A DNA stretch of 64,000 nucleotides from Acheta domesticus (Eukaryota > Arthropoda > Insecta > Orthoptera > Gryllidae), in assembly GCA_031308135.1 (NCBI GenBank), contig JAHLJT010003656.1, positions 68,466,984 through 68,530,983 on the forward strand, written 5' to 3'. The position numbers and the translations under genes are program-made. Positions 9,434 through 22,456 of this stretch are shown in pieces. The notes beneath the pieces are model-generated. The model did no database searches, was not told the DNA's origin, and saw nothing but the letters and a program-made list of their open reading frames with translations. How positions within the stretch are numbered: position 1 is the stretch's first letter; the number at the start of each line of letters is the position of its first letter.

Positions 9434-10974
9434 GAACTAGTGGTGCTACAGAATGGCACAGACTTTCCCATATTAGCTATTTCCTTGGGTCTGGGCTAGC
9501 TATTTGGTATTGCCACATACTCTTGCCAGCTGCCATCTATCGCCACTCAAAGTACATTTTTTTACCTTTTCTTAATTTTTCTATTTCTTAATAGTAGAAC
9601 GGAAATATTAATTTTGGAATATTAAAAAACACTCGTCCTAAATGGCAATTTTCTTTTAAAATTTTTTAGCTGTTTTTAAGAAAATGGCATTTCAGCGTCA
9701 CTAAAAATGCGATATTAGAAGCTCCTTTTCACAGAAATTTTTTGAATTTTCAAAAAACTTCATTTAAAGCTTTTATACTCACAAATATAATAATGTTTAC
9801 AAATTACTGGTAACGTACATATTAAAGATGTGAGAGGTGTTTTTAAAAAATTACACTTGTGTAATTTTTGAAAAAAAAAGCCTCTAAATATACCTTACGT
9901 AATATTAAAGAGTGCAATTAGCACTATCTTCGAAAAAAATCTAGACATTTATGAGAAAATGGCGTTTGAGCGTTTCTGAAAATGCGGAATTTTGAGCCAG
10001 TTTTCACAAAAAATTGTTGAGTTCTCAAGAAACTTTACATGACGTTATTTGAAGTACATGTACTCGTAAATATAATAATATGAACAAATCGCCGCTAATG
10101 TAAATATTAACCACGTGGGAGACCAGTAAAAAATACATTTTTGTAATTTTTTAAAGAAACAAAGAATAGAGCAATATGGCGTTTATGCCATCTCACAGAA
10201 TACATTAAGCACTACACCTACCAAAAGTTTAACGAAAAAAATTGCAGTTTTTTAGAATATCTTGTTTTTGTAATTTTTTCAAATTACACATATTGTACGC
10301 AATGTTGCACGAAAACTAATAAAATTTTCAAAAAAACCTTCATGACTTTAATGAACTCTCCATGGAGAACAAATTTTATTTGAAGAAAAAATCTCTATCT
10401 TTAATTTTGTAGTTCTTGCAAGAAGCTGAAAAATATTCAAATTTTTGCAATTTTCGAAAATCTAGAGTTAACCGTGATATTCGGACCTATGCCACCTTTA
10501 TAAGGATATTTTAGTCTGTTCTTACAAGAAATTTGAAGAAAAAATTTAGAGCCGTTTTTGAGAAAATTTTGAAAATGTCCGGGGGTTTCAAGTAAAGTAC
10601 CCCCGAATTTTACACATTCTTTTCCAAAATGTCACAGGTTTGACTCGAGCCAGATCGACAGGGGTTTATTCAATTTGAAAAAAAAAAAACGTATACATGG
10701 TTTAGGCACTAGTAGTGTTCACGGACGGACGGACAGACAGACGTTTTGCTTTCAATTGGTATCAAGGACTTACAAAACAGGGATTCTGGCTACTCCACGT
10801 GTTAGAGTTTTTTTTCTTCTTAATTTAGCAACTGAATTTATCCACTTTTTCGTTATCAGGGCCCGGCACCGAATTTTTTCTGGTGAAAATTCGCCATTTT
10901 TTGCGCGCAGCATTACATAACTGTCCCTATACTACGTATAATACTCCGTATATACGTACGTATACGGGAAAGTA
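9434..10974 (+). repeat. Repeat family A, complete copy 1 (1.54 kb, non-coding)
   Basis: Matches 24731-26325 along its length. The left end reads actagtggtgctacagaatg then ggcacagactttccc; the right end is a near-palindrome (cgtatatacgtacgtatacg) followed by ggaaagt. The ends therefore share an inverted ACTTTCCC..GGGAAAGT signal. No frame above 80 codons. It interrupts a LINE RT (9298-9433 / 10975-11400), so it moves or moved. A short GGAC/CAGA array lies at 10724-10743. Confidence 0.75.
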
Positions 10975-11400
10975 CAAATAAAGAACAAAACAATGGCATT
11001 CTACATGTCCAAAAATAATTTTGGAAAATACGATGCTGGAACAAGTTAGCCATTTTAAATATTCAGGTTATGACGTAACTTTCTTCCCAGAAGTTGATGT
11101 AGTTGAAAAAATTCAGAAAGATAAACAGGAATTACACTCTGCTGAAATAAAATTCTTGAGATCTGTAAAAACATGTACCGGACTAGATAAAATCAGAAAT
11201 GAGAAAATACAAAAAGAATTAAAAAAGGTACAATGTTATACATAGCAATGGGTACAATTGGAAGAAGAGAAAGAATGGAACAGACATCAAAGTAGGCATT
11301 TAAGGTTAGGCCCCAAGGCAGAACAGACCCAGGTAGGCCGTTGAAAGAATGGAATTCTTGGAAGCTGGAACAGGTAATAGACCTTTCCTTGAAGTAGAGA
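10975..11400 (+). pseudogene. LINE RT C-terminal fragment
   Basis: After family A the RT resumes: TMLEQVSHFKYSGYDVTFF, then EIKFLRSVKTCTGLDKIRNE, and near 11330 GRTDPGRPLKEW. These are C-terminal blocks of the same LINE type as 9298-9433. Several frame changes show decay. Confidence 0.65.
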
Positions 11401-11876
11401 AGAAGAGGGACTTTGTGGAAATGACAGGACTTTTTCTTCCAATTTTCCCATTTTAATGATATCTGTGATTTCTTGGAAACAATACCAAATGATTTTTCAG
11501 GTGTAAAAAGAAGTCAAAGATCTAGTAGGTAAACAACAGTTGCGAGATTATCTTTTTATTGTGCTTGGTTTCTCTTTGTTGACAACACCCATAAAAATAA
11601 TAAAAGAGTAGAGTTCAATAGCCAATTCTGTTGAAGATGCACAATATGGCATAAGGCTAAGGCACATGAAAGAAGTACTAGAAGTAATGGAAAGCAAAGG
11701 TTAGATCAGAAGCTTCACCACAACCCCTGATATTGCAACAATGATTTAAATTACAACTCCAAACTAAATATGTCACTATGAATCCATTGATATTGAACTT
11801 ACCTTTTCTCTATGCATAAATTTACCTAGTGACTGGGCAGGGAATCTCACTAAAAATAATTTGAAACATTTTCAGG
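11401..11876. other. AT-rich DNA, nothing assigned
   Basis: Low-complexity-poor AT-rich sequence with stops in all frames; I see no gene or element border. Confidence 0.3.
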
Positions 11877-12025
11877 GCTTGCAACTTTAATAACTGTGTT
11901 CTCAGACTTACTCAAGAACATTGAGCGCTTTTCAAAACAAGTGCTCAATGCTCGACCAAGGGCTTAGAGATGTGTTGCATGAATTAATGGATTACATTGA
12001 TAAAGATGCAACAAATTCAACATGA
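11877..12025 (+). CDS. Possible terminal exon of an unidentified gene
   Basis: A pyrimidine/AG acceptor (cattttcag, ending 11876) precedes a stretch with coding look: LATLITVFSDLLKNIERFSK in one frame and MLDQGLRDVLHELMDYIDKD to a TGA near 12023 in another, a shift apart. An AATAAA lies at 12356 in an otherwise AT-rich downstream stretch that could be its 3' UTR. I do not recognise the protein, and no upstream exon was found, so this may be chance or a relic. Confidence 0.2.
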
Positions 12026-13410
12026 TTGAATTTTATGTCCTTATGTGTGATATAATTGGTTTTGGTACTGTTTGTACATTTGAAATTTGCACCTTTTTCA
12101 CCATAATTTTGCACCTAAAACTCATAGCTTTAATAGCGTCCTCATCTTTTGTACGCTGCTCAGTATGTCACTTGTTCCTGTTTCCATGGATGCTTTGTGC
12201 ATTTTTAATCCTCAAGTGTTCCTGGAATCTCAAATGTGCTTCAAAAAGCCTCATTTGTAAACACCCGACAAGTTTAATGGTAACTAATGAGCAAACAAGT
12301 ATGTAATTACATACATCCTGGCTTTGCTGATTACACTTCATAAAAATCTACTGGAAATAAAGATTCATACACGTAGTACATTTCTGAAATGTGCCAATGG
12401 ACGATAAACGTACTGATTGGCCCCATAAAATTGTTAATTTTACACTTATTTAAATGTTGAAAGGAATCATGTATTCAGTTAATTGTAACACATATAAAAG
12501 CAAATTATAGGCACTTGTGAAGTTATATTAAAATGGTGGTAGAGGTGAATCACTTTTATTTTATCAACTACTTAATAATCTACATTGCCTCTTACTTTTG
12601 TTTATTTAAAAACCAAGATAGAATTGTAAGTCATATTATAAATAAGAAAAACATAAAAACATTTCTATTTAATTTCACAAAGTCATTTCTGTTAACATTA
12701 CAAATTAAAATTGTAATGTTAACAATGTCACACCTGGGCAATTGGGCAGTCTTTTCATGATCACTGAAAATCAGGAGACAAATCACAACTATTAAGCATA
12801 GGGGACAGTTAAAATTCCTTTAGGATGCAGGTTAGAGGGAGTGATCTTTAGGTTTCCTCAAGACTGTCAGAAGTAGGTTTGCCAATGAAAAATGTCCAGT
12901 ACATAACAGGTTAAGCTATAATTCTACTACAAATATAATGAATGTTTTGGAGAGGTTGGTATTCTGATATTATCTGTAATATTTATTACAATTATCTTTC
13001 CTGAATTAAGGTGATACCAAAGCCATTAATGACAAGTCTTATTACATTTACGATAATTATATCTCAGCCCAGGTGAAAATAGTTCCTAATGACTGGAAAA
13101 TTATACTTTCCTCTGATGGGGATGCACTATTCTCTCTTTCACAATTTTCTTTCACTTTTGGCCCATTTCAGGGCAAGCTAGTTTTGTCTTATTCAGACAA
13201 GCAGTGTCTGTCACTCACTGATACATTATGTATGTACACAATTTTTATTCTGTTTTGCAGAGCTAGGTTTTAAAAACTTTAATCTTTACGACTACAACCT
13301 GTGTTCTAAAAGATATTTTCTTACTGTAAAGGTTTTTTAATGCAATTGAATGCCCACAGCTGAAAAAACATGCAAATAAAATTAGTAGCAATTGCATAGC
13401 AGCACTTAAT
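12026..13410. other. AT-rich intergenic DNA
   Basis: No convincing gene. It includes an AATAAA at 12356. The small frames at 12022-12306, 12533-12760 and 13073-13273 have no recognisable features. Confidence 0.3.
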
Positions 13411-16400
13411 AATACCATAGGGTCAATTCATTTTAAGTGGTCCAGAATTTAATAAATTGGTCGCTCGACCATCTCGAAAAAATTTCATATTTTGTACATT
13501 AATTTCCTTATGTTTTGGCTGTTCAAAACCGTCTTTAACTTTTTTTATTGTCCCTGGTTTACAAATGGCGGCCATTTTTGTTTCGCGCCGTGCGCCATTT
13601 TTCCCGTTCGAAGACATTTACTCTTTCCTAAATTGCTTAGCTCTCGGTTGCTCTAGCATTCTAGAATAAAAAGCATTCGATTTAGCATACTCTGGCCTGC
13701 AAATCGAAATATTATTAATCTATTTTCTATGTTTTTATTTGGGAAATATTTGCAACCAAATCTATGGAACGCGAATGAACGAAATTCGATTTTCAGAGAG
13801 TAATTTTTTAAAGAAGTAATAGAATCTAAGCCTTAATTTTTTCTGTGCTTTTACATACAACAGTATAGTTACTTTTTGTAAAATATCATTGGTATATAAT
13901 GTACCCCTTGAAAATTACATCCTCTTGAAAGTTGGAATTTAGGATTTTTTCCCAATTTTGAACAGTAATATCTCTTTTGGGGGACCAGATAAAAATCTAA
14001 AAATTGCACACATGCTAGACCGCTATCATACCAAACACCAGTAAAAATTACAACTTTTAGATTTAACTCGAAGTATTTTTTAAAAAATTTTAAAACTTAC
14101 GAAAAAAAGGCTTCATTTCCCCATTGAGGATACTTTGTGCCAAGTAGTAATCACATTATTTTGAAGCTATTTGAAATTAAAATCTACATTGATTTAAAAT
14201 AATTAATTATACTTAATAATTAATATACATAAAAGTGGTCTAATATATAATTTTCAATATTACGTATACTTTACTCTCTCACAAACTCACAATTTGACAT
14301 CTACGTCCGTAATTGAAAAATGGTTATCTTGATTTTGAAATCTGAACCTCTTAAAACAAAAATTGGTAAATTTCAAGGACAGGGTTCGGCTCCTATTGAC
14401 GCGCACGATTCGGTTCCGAACGAGTCACTCGCGGCGCCGCCACAGTGTGCCCGACCACACGGCCAAGTGGCCAACGCACTTTCGTGTGGAATCGTGACGC
14501 TTCGCTACCCGTGTCCAAGTTGAGGACGAGGCTCGGGCCTTCGGCCCTCGCGTTAACATAAAACATCCTTGAGTCTGTCCAACGCATTTTATGCATTTAA
14601 ATTATGCATGCAACGCATTTTATGCATTTAACCATTGTAATTCTCCATTACACATTCGCACCACACCGCACAATGCAAGCACAAAGGCATCTTCCCGCTC
14701 CCTGAGTGATCCGTTCTCGTGGTCCGCGCGAGTGAACCATGCGCAAGTGAACCGTGCGCCGTTTTTTAGTGAGCCGAACCCTGTCCTTAAAATCAGCCCT
14801 AAAATTATTTATAAAATACAACAAATAAATAAATTCAGCGTTTTGTTTATGTTTTTGCGTTTAAATTTGCCATTCTGCTTACTATTTCGGAATGTTTCTG
14901 CAGAAATACGGACGGTCGCACCGTATTTCTTAGTAAAAATAACATGACTGAATTAACAGAAAATTCAAGAGAATCAGCAGATATTAGGCCAGTGCAGTTT
15001 AGGATAGCAGAGTCGAAACTACTGCCAAACTTGACTCCGCACCTCTGAGTATTTCTTAGAATATCAACAACCGAAGATTCGTGTATCTGACAGAATCAAC
15101 GCGGTGGGCCAAGGATTTAACACCCTTTCTAAATCACACAGGCTTTTGAATCGTTTTCTATGAGTTTCTGGCTTGAGGGTTGTCTTCCCCTTACATCAAA
15201 ACGTGTTAATCTGTGCCTTTGTGCACAATTGTATGACCGTTTATAAAAATGGAGTGTGATAGCTGTATCGGTGATATTACTAATGAAGTTGGCCATAAAA
15301 CTTTGATATTTTTCATAAGGACATTACGTCAATTGAAGACTTTGATGTAGAGGAGAATGTTGTTTTCATTAACGAATAATTGTGATATCACATCTCTCTG
15401 TAAGTATCAAGAGATAAAATACCAACAAAAATTTGATCTCTTTGGCCAGTCTTTTTCAAATCCTTACAAAAATCATAAGTCTTTATGAAAAGCTTTGAGA
15501 GAAATAACTTCGGCTCGCACAACTAACATGAAAAAAACTTTTTCGGACAATCTTATACCAGGGAAATGATTGTGTCCATCATGTTATTCTAAATTCAGTT
15601 GCGATCATTGCAACTAAGGTGTACTGTGCGACTGTTCGTATCTCTGCAAAAACCTTCAGAAATTGTAAGTAGATTGGCAAATTTAAACGCGAAAACATAA
15701 ACAAAAGGCTGAATTTACTTATTTGTTGTATTTTATAAATAATTTTTGTTTTAAGCGGTTCAGATTTCAAAATCAAGATAACCATTTTTTAATTACGGAC
15801 GTAGATGTCAAATTGTAAGTTTGTTTTAGAGTAGAGTATACGTAATATTGAAAATTAAATACTAGACCACTTTATGTATATTAATTATTAAGTATAATTA
15901 ATTATTTTAAATCAATGTAGATTTTAATTTCAAATAGCTTCAAAATAATGTGATTACTACTTGGCACAAAGTATCCTCAATGGGGAAATGAAGCCTTTTT
16001 TTCGTAAGTTTTAAAATTTTTTAAAAATACTTCGAGTTAAATCTAAAAGTTGTAATTTTTACTGGTGTTTGGTATGATAGCGGTCTAGCATGTGTGCAAT
16101 TTTTAGATTTTTATCTGGTCCCCCAAAAGAGATATTACTGTTCAAAATTGGGAAAAAATCCTAAATTCCAACTTTCAAGAGGATGTAATTTTCAAGGGGT
16201 ACATTATATACCAATGATATTTTACAAAAAGTAACTATACTGTTGTGTGTAAAAGCACAGAAAAAATTAAGGCTTAGATTCTATTACTTCTTTAAAAAAT
16301 TACTCTCTGAAAATCGAATTTCGTTCATTTGCGTTCCATAGATTTGGTTGCAAATATTTCCCAAATAAAAACATAGAACATACGTAAATAATATTTCGAT

Positions 16401-16676
16401 TTGTAGGCCAGAGTATGCTAAATCGAATGCTTTTTACTCTAGAATGCTAGAGCAACCGAGAGCTAAGCAATTTAGGAAAGAGTAAATGTCTTCGAACGGG
16501 AAAAATGGCGCACGGCGCGAAACAAAAATGGCCGCCATTTGTAAACCAGGGACAATAAAAAAAGTTAAAGACGGTTTTGAACAGCCAAAACATAAGGAAA
16601 TTAATGTACAAAATATGAAATTTTTTCGAGATGGTCGAGCGACCAGTGCTGGACCACTTAAATTGGATTGCCCCCA
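13411..16676. mobile_element. Foldback element with ~1.1 kb inverted arms
   Basis: The left arm (13411-14960, interrupted by a MITE at 14377-14786) and right arm (15576-16676) are reverse complements over about 1.1 kb. Shared landmarks are ttttaagtggtccag at the outer ends, cgctcgaccatctcg, the ggcggccatttttg block and a run ending near tttataaaatacaacaaata. The 0.6 kb centre (14961-15575) has no long frame. The outer ends begin GGG(t/g)caat; a possible ATA flank is too short to prove. This is a DNA-transposon derivative of unknown superfamily. Confidence 0.8.
14377..14786. mobile_element. TTAA-flanked MITE, copy 1, nested in the foldback left arm
   Basis: Ends are inverted copies of GGACAGGGTTCGGCTC. 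The right flank is TTAA; the left is TCAA (one change). TTAA targets are typical of piggyBac-type elements, though these ends do not match classical CCY termini. The same sequence occurs in opposite orientation at 29445-29870. It contains duplicated aacgcattttatgcattta words. Confidence 0.75.
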
Positions 16677-17368
16677 TATGTGCAACCACTGACAGGTTAA
16701 TACAAATTAATAATGTTCTTTCAATTGCTGTATCCATTCAACCATTGTTTCTGGCCACAATATTTTCATTGCCACTTTTTGACCAAATTAGTGACACTTC
16801 ACATGCAGATGCTTTGAAAATGGATAAAAGCCACAAATCAGCAGACATAAAAACCTTTTTAGTACAAGAGTCAAAAAAGCTTCAAGATCTACAGACACTG
16901 CTAGCTTGGATTATATTTTGTAATCAATAAAAAAGAAAATGTACACAATATAAAATTGAGTAAAGTAGCATCAAACTTTAATTCATGTACAAACATTAAA
17001 ATTAAGGCACAACAAAATCAATACATAACTATGACAAATTACATTAAAAAATGCATGTTTATTATGATATTCCTTGTAATATGCAGTCTATTTTCTCATA
17101 TCTCCTGATTTCCTTGAAAGAACGACAAAATCCTCCAAAATTAAAATTGTTCTAACAAGTATAATAATTCGGACACACAATATGTTGAAGGTATTCACCA
17201 AAATGGAATTGCTTATTTCACTGAACTTCAGTTTACTCCACATTAATACTGCAATTTTGTTTGCAAGACAGATATACAATGAATGGTGAAATAAGCTGCA
17301 TATATACACACACACATTACTCATGTAAGAAGAGGAGATAATGTATTTTACCCCAGAGCATATCAAAA
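16677..17368. other. AT-rich DNA between the foldback and MEAK7
   Basis: A frame at 16702-16930 ends next to AATAAA (16926) and could be a small 3' exon on the plus strand, but it has no recognisable domain. Otherwise nothing is seen. Confidence 0.25.
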
Positions 17369-17374
17369 TTTATT
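17369..17374 (-). terminator. Candidate MEAK7 polyadenylation signal
   Basis: tttatt on the plus strand is AATAAA on the minus strand, about 115 nt past the MEAK7 stop codon. It is a candidate because similar AT-rich words are common here. Confidence 0.4.
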
Positions 17375-17487
17375 TTTTGTGCTAACGCAAATTTCTCTGG
17401 TTACCAATGCAGTCCTTGTTACGTGTCCCATATGATATGTACCCATCTTTCCTGCAAAATCATCATCTCTGAAGCATGAAAGAAACT

Positions 17488-17598
17488 TCAGTCTTCAACA
17501 GGCTCTCTTAACCCTTCACTGTGCTGGGGCCTCCCAGCGAACTCCAGCATGGCTTTGGTTTCCCAATTTTTGGGATCATCTAGAATACTTCTTTGCTC
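17488..17598 (-). CDS. MEAK7: MEAK7 exon 6 (C-terminal)
   Basis: Acceptor tattacag at 17599-17606, then 36 codons and TGA at 17490-17488. Encodes EQRSILDD, then MLEFAGRPQHSEGLREPVED. The SILD and HSEGLRE blocks match the extreme C-terminus of vertebrate MEAK7, which fixes this small exon despite a 3.8 kb intron. Confidence 0.8.
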   Translation of the reverse strand, partial: EQRSILDDPKNWETKAMLEFAGRPQHSEGLREPVED

Positions 17599-20500
17599 CT
17601 GTAATACAATACAAAAACTTAATTACCTATAGGTAGTAAAATATCTTATTCTCTTTAAAATAAATTATTGTTAGTAATTAATGATCTTGAAAACTAAATA
17701 AAAAATAACTAGTTTGACCATAGTCAATAATTTATTGAATAGGTTAGATATAAAATTTACACAATGAACATGCGTATACATAATGTTATGCGTCTGAGAG
17801 TATGTAATGTATAAGTATGTATATGTAAAGAAAATGATAAGAGTATGTAAAGAAAGATATAATAAAATGTTATGTAAAAATATGCTCTTATTTTCCCATT
17901 TACAAACCAAGTACATTTTCAAAATTGGAAATTACATTAATAAGTCATCTTAACCAATTTTAAAAATAAATATTGCCCCTCCTATTGCATTAAATTTGTT
18001 TAAGAGTACAATTTCAGAGCAATGATAGCCACCTCACAAACGTGGGAATTCAATGGCAAACAATCACTATAGCATTGTCTTTGTAGCACTACACACTTGC
18101 AATAATTTTTATAAAAAATTGGGATAAAAGATGAAACACAACATCACTGATACTTTTCTTAACTAACTGAAATCTTTTTTCAGAGCTCACAAGCTTTTTT
18201 GCAACATACATGCCGAGTTTACAGATTCCGTGCTTCTTACCGTATCTTTACGTGGGGCACCACATGTCATCAACATGCAATTCTGGATTTGACAAAGCAA
18301 AATATACTAATTTTTGGAAGGAAAATAGTATTGAATATGTGAAATTAAATAGTTTTTGTGAAACAAGTTTGTAGAAAATTCACAGAATATGTTAAAAAAT
18401 GTGCAAAATATGTAAAGAATGTAACATAGTACAAAATATTTAAAATTATGTAACGAAAAACTTGAATATTTTGTTTGCCAAGATTACATTTTGAGAGCTG
18501 AAAAGGCAAAGAAAAAATATGTAATTACTTCAGAATCTGGATTTGAATTATCATAATTTGTTTTTGCCATCTTTTCTCTTGCATACAATTTAAAAATTAC
18601 AAAACTTTGCAGGGAAACAAGAAATAGTTACTATTGTTGTAATAAACAGGAAAAGATAAGGAAAATTATCACTTATTAATTGTCAATAGAATAACCAAAT
18701 TTTTAGTAGAAAAAGAAACCAACAGATGAAAACAAAAATTTGGTAATTACTTAAAAAAAAAAATCTTCTTGGGCAAAACACACCTATTGTCACCTGTGCA
18801 TTGGGTTCAGCCATCTTGATGTTTTTTATAAAGAATTTTTCATTTCTGCTACTTAAAAATACTTATTTTGTTGATTTATAGTTATTTATGACCATATTTT
18901 ATGACTTCCTTTATTACAGTAAATTAACAAAATTTTAGTACAACAGAAAGAGTAATAAGTAAAAACTGTATCTGTGAATACAATATGCCACAGGTGGTCA
19001 AATCATACAAAATATCTAAAAATATGTTTAATAAAATCGACAATATGATATTCTGAGCAATTAAATCTCATATTTGACAATTAGTTTTTCTGTTTATTCG
19101 TAAATACCTGCGAATATTAGAATGTTTTTACCCAGTCACAGAACCAGGTTACATGATGTAATGCACAGTTCAGAGCCTGCCTGTTTGGACTTTGGTTCCC
19201 ATTTGAAGCTATTTTTGTTTTCAAAACTGTTTATAAAATGTAGAGTGTTTGCACAAATCCAACCGATACATTTATTATAAAAAAGATGGTCCATATTCAA
19301 TATGTCCAATACATCCAGCAAGTAAAATAGGTTAATTTTATCCTCCCTTCTTTTAGGTACAACAGTTCAACACAATGGTATAGAACATGGATTTCATAAG
19401 TTTTGATAATGAGACAAAACACTGAGATAAAAATAATTAATTTATGACAAAAATTCCTGAATATTCAAACATCAAAATATTAGTCATCAAAAATATTTAG
19501 TCAAAAAAAATATTAGTCATCAAGTTATCAAAAACAACTTAAGTATTTTCTTGAATTTTCTGAGATTAAATTAGATAAAACATCCTCCAATTAAGAGAAG
19601 GTTCTCGCATTGTTTCCTTTTTCTCTTCGCATCTCTGTAAAATATGTTAAGCCTCATCCAGAAATTGGAATTATAGAGGCCCTTGTCGAAGTCAAGTAAT
19701 ATCGTCTGAAAAAAAATACAATAACGGGCCGCAATAAAAAACATTTTTTATCTCTAAAGAATCAAGATGTTTCTTTCCTAATCCAAGGGATGATGCTTCA
19801 ACCTCAAGATTGTTCACTAAACCACATACTTTTGAAAAATTGGAGGAGGAAGAAACAGCTTCTGAAATCGATGTTCTCCAACTTATGGTAGATGGAGGAT
19901 GCAGGGTCAGATCTGAATTCTTTAAGGACATTCGAAAGATATCTTCTATATATTTGCAATCAATTTGTCCACCTCCAGAACCAAACATCTCCCTTTTATG
20001 TTACTCTGTGAAATGCAGAAGTTATGCAAGTCACTTGAAGCATAGTCGAGAACTATACTTTCAAAGCTTTTGCTACAATGGATTTGCTAGGATGAATGAC
20101 TGTGCAATAGTTGAGCTATTGAATTTTTTTAAAGATTCAACAGTGACCAAAGGAAACTTCACTGAACAGTTTTCTAAAGAGAAGTGTAGAAAGAGGACCA
20201 ACAATGTCATTAGCTTGAAAATGACACTGAGGCATCAGTTGTCTTGTAAATAAAAATCCAGAACATCATATCTGTAGCTTCTTCTCAACTTTTTTCTAAT
20301 CACTGCATCGAAACACAGGTAAAATTTCCACGAAGCTGATTCATTTGGCATAGAGTCTTTAGGATATATTTGTCCCAAATAAGTCTTAATCTTGGAATTT
20401 CTAACTTCTCTTCCTTGCGATGTTGGTTTTGAAAAAAAAGTGAAAAATTATTAGGTATTGACACTATTTAAAGTAAAACAATAATTGACAAATGTTGATG

Positions 20501-22410
20501 GCAGATAATGATCTTTTCTTACTTTATTTCCATGTCTTACTCAATTTTCTCACCAGAGAGATATTTTGAACATTTTAACACAAAGAAATAAATGAAATCT
20601 GATCTCTTTGACTTAAAAGTGTGAGAAAATATTACAATCTCCACCATTTAAGAGACTATTTACTTTGAAAATGGACTAATTAATATTTTTCAAATAATGT
20701 CCAAGTAATAAAAAACTCAAATAGAAAATTGCTTTTGAAACCACAAAGATGTAATTAGCTGAGATTCTTCTTAAAAATCTAACCATCTTGTATGATTAAA
20801 AGAAGTATTTTGCCTAAATTTCCAGTCTCTGGTAAAAACATAGATTATTACAAATAAATTTAGATTGTATTTTCCATTAAAGAAATTATTTTCCCAAGAC
20901 TGTACCATCACAAAGTATTGCAGGTAAATCTAAATTTGTTTTTTTGAAAGTATTTCACATTATTGATACAATAATCATTTCTGTTTCAATTTTCAATTCT
21001 CTCTCCGTATATCTATGGTAGCAGTACAGCTGATAATACATATATCTGTTTCTGTCTGGTGTATAATAATTGATGTATAACACAACTTAAGTTCCATTAT
21101 AACAAAATCAGATTTTTAATATGTTTATATTTCCATAAAATCTCCTATTTCAGTTCTTCAACTTGCATAATATCACAGATTGTATCTGGCCTTGCAAAAC
21201 AAATAAATTGTGTATGTGAAATATTGATGATGTTATAATTCTGAAAATTTTTAGGTTGAACTTTAATTGTGTAACTAAGAGCAAATTCAACTTTCTTACT
21301 TCATTTTTTCTTTTTTAAAACATTAATTTGGTCAAAAAAATCTAAAAGAAATCTTCAATGCAATAACACTTTTATAAAGACCATATTACTATTTAAGAGC
21401 TAAATATTTACCTCATCTTCAACAACTGGCGGTTTTCCTACTGCCCACACTTCAACGTGATCAATTAGAAAATTTTTTTCACCAGATAACATTTGGTAGC
21501 CTCTGTAAGTGGTACAAGACTCACTGCTGTGTCCTGTTCCAAATTCTGCATCAAGCCACAGACCAAAATACTCAAACTGACCTCCCATACCCTGCAAGTC
21601 AAGGCACGTTTTTTAACACACACAAAGACCAGTAAAAACATATTAGAATATATGTCAAATAAACTTCCTATCTTTAATCTCTTCAACATCCTCTTCCACT
21701 TTTATTTTTACAAATACACTCTCTATAAGAGAATACAATGCCTCGGCATTTCAAATAGTGAGGTGCAATGTGTGCAATGTGTCCATGTAAGTATGAGCAA
21801 GAATGTTTTGTGGGTCTACCTATGCATGTATTGTAGTGTATTTACATGTGTATGTGAGTCATGTGAACACACATGCAGGTGTTTCAAGTGCATGTTTAGT
21901 GTTGCATGTTTATAGTTGTGCAGACCACTCAAATCATCTACATTACCAAGCAGGTAACAACATTAAAGAGCTCCTTCCAATTTCTGTAAACTAGGTTTTA
22001 TGACATGTCAGCAATGTCATTGCATTTTGTTTTATGTCATCTGTCTTTTTAAATACAGCATTCTCAAGGAAATCATCATATAAGTCAATAACACCATCAT
22101 AAACTGCAGGTAGTTGGGCATGTCAACTGTTCCTCTGTAGTCCAGGAGGCTTACACCTCCAAGTGTTAATCTTTTTAATGATTAAAAAATCTCATAGAAA
22201 TTATGACATTTCAACAACCGTACAAAAAATAGAAACAATAGAATACCATAAAAATATACTTACCAAACCATTTGGCATTGTTTGTTGTTGGACATTTAAA
22301 TATTGATAGTGATCATTGTAACAAGTAGGGTGATAGATATTTAAACTTGGCTTTAACTTAAACAAGAAGCTGGTTGCATTTCCTGAAAAAATAAAAAATA
22401 AAATAATAAC

Positions 22411-22456
<46 letters not shown>

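Noticed and set aside
12022..12306. 94-codon frame with hydrophobic segments
   Set aside because: AT-rich, with no homology recognised and overlapping the presumed 3' UTR of the candidate exon; its hydrophobicity follows from T-rich codons.
16631..16930. Frame with a hydrophobic stretch next to AATAAA
   Set aside because: Its first part is the foldback arm; the remainder lacks a recognisable domain or upstream exon, so I did not call a gene.
21803..21915. Cys/Val/His-rich frame with TGTG words
   Set aside because: Inside MEAK7 intron 4 and made of tgtg-rich low-complexity DNA.
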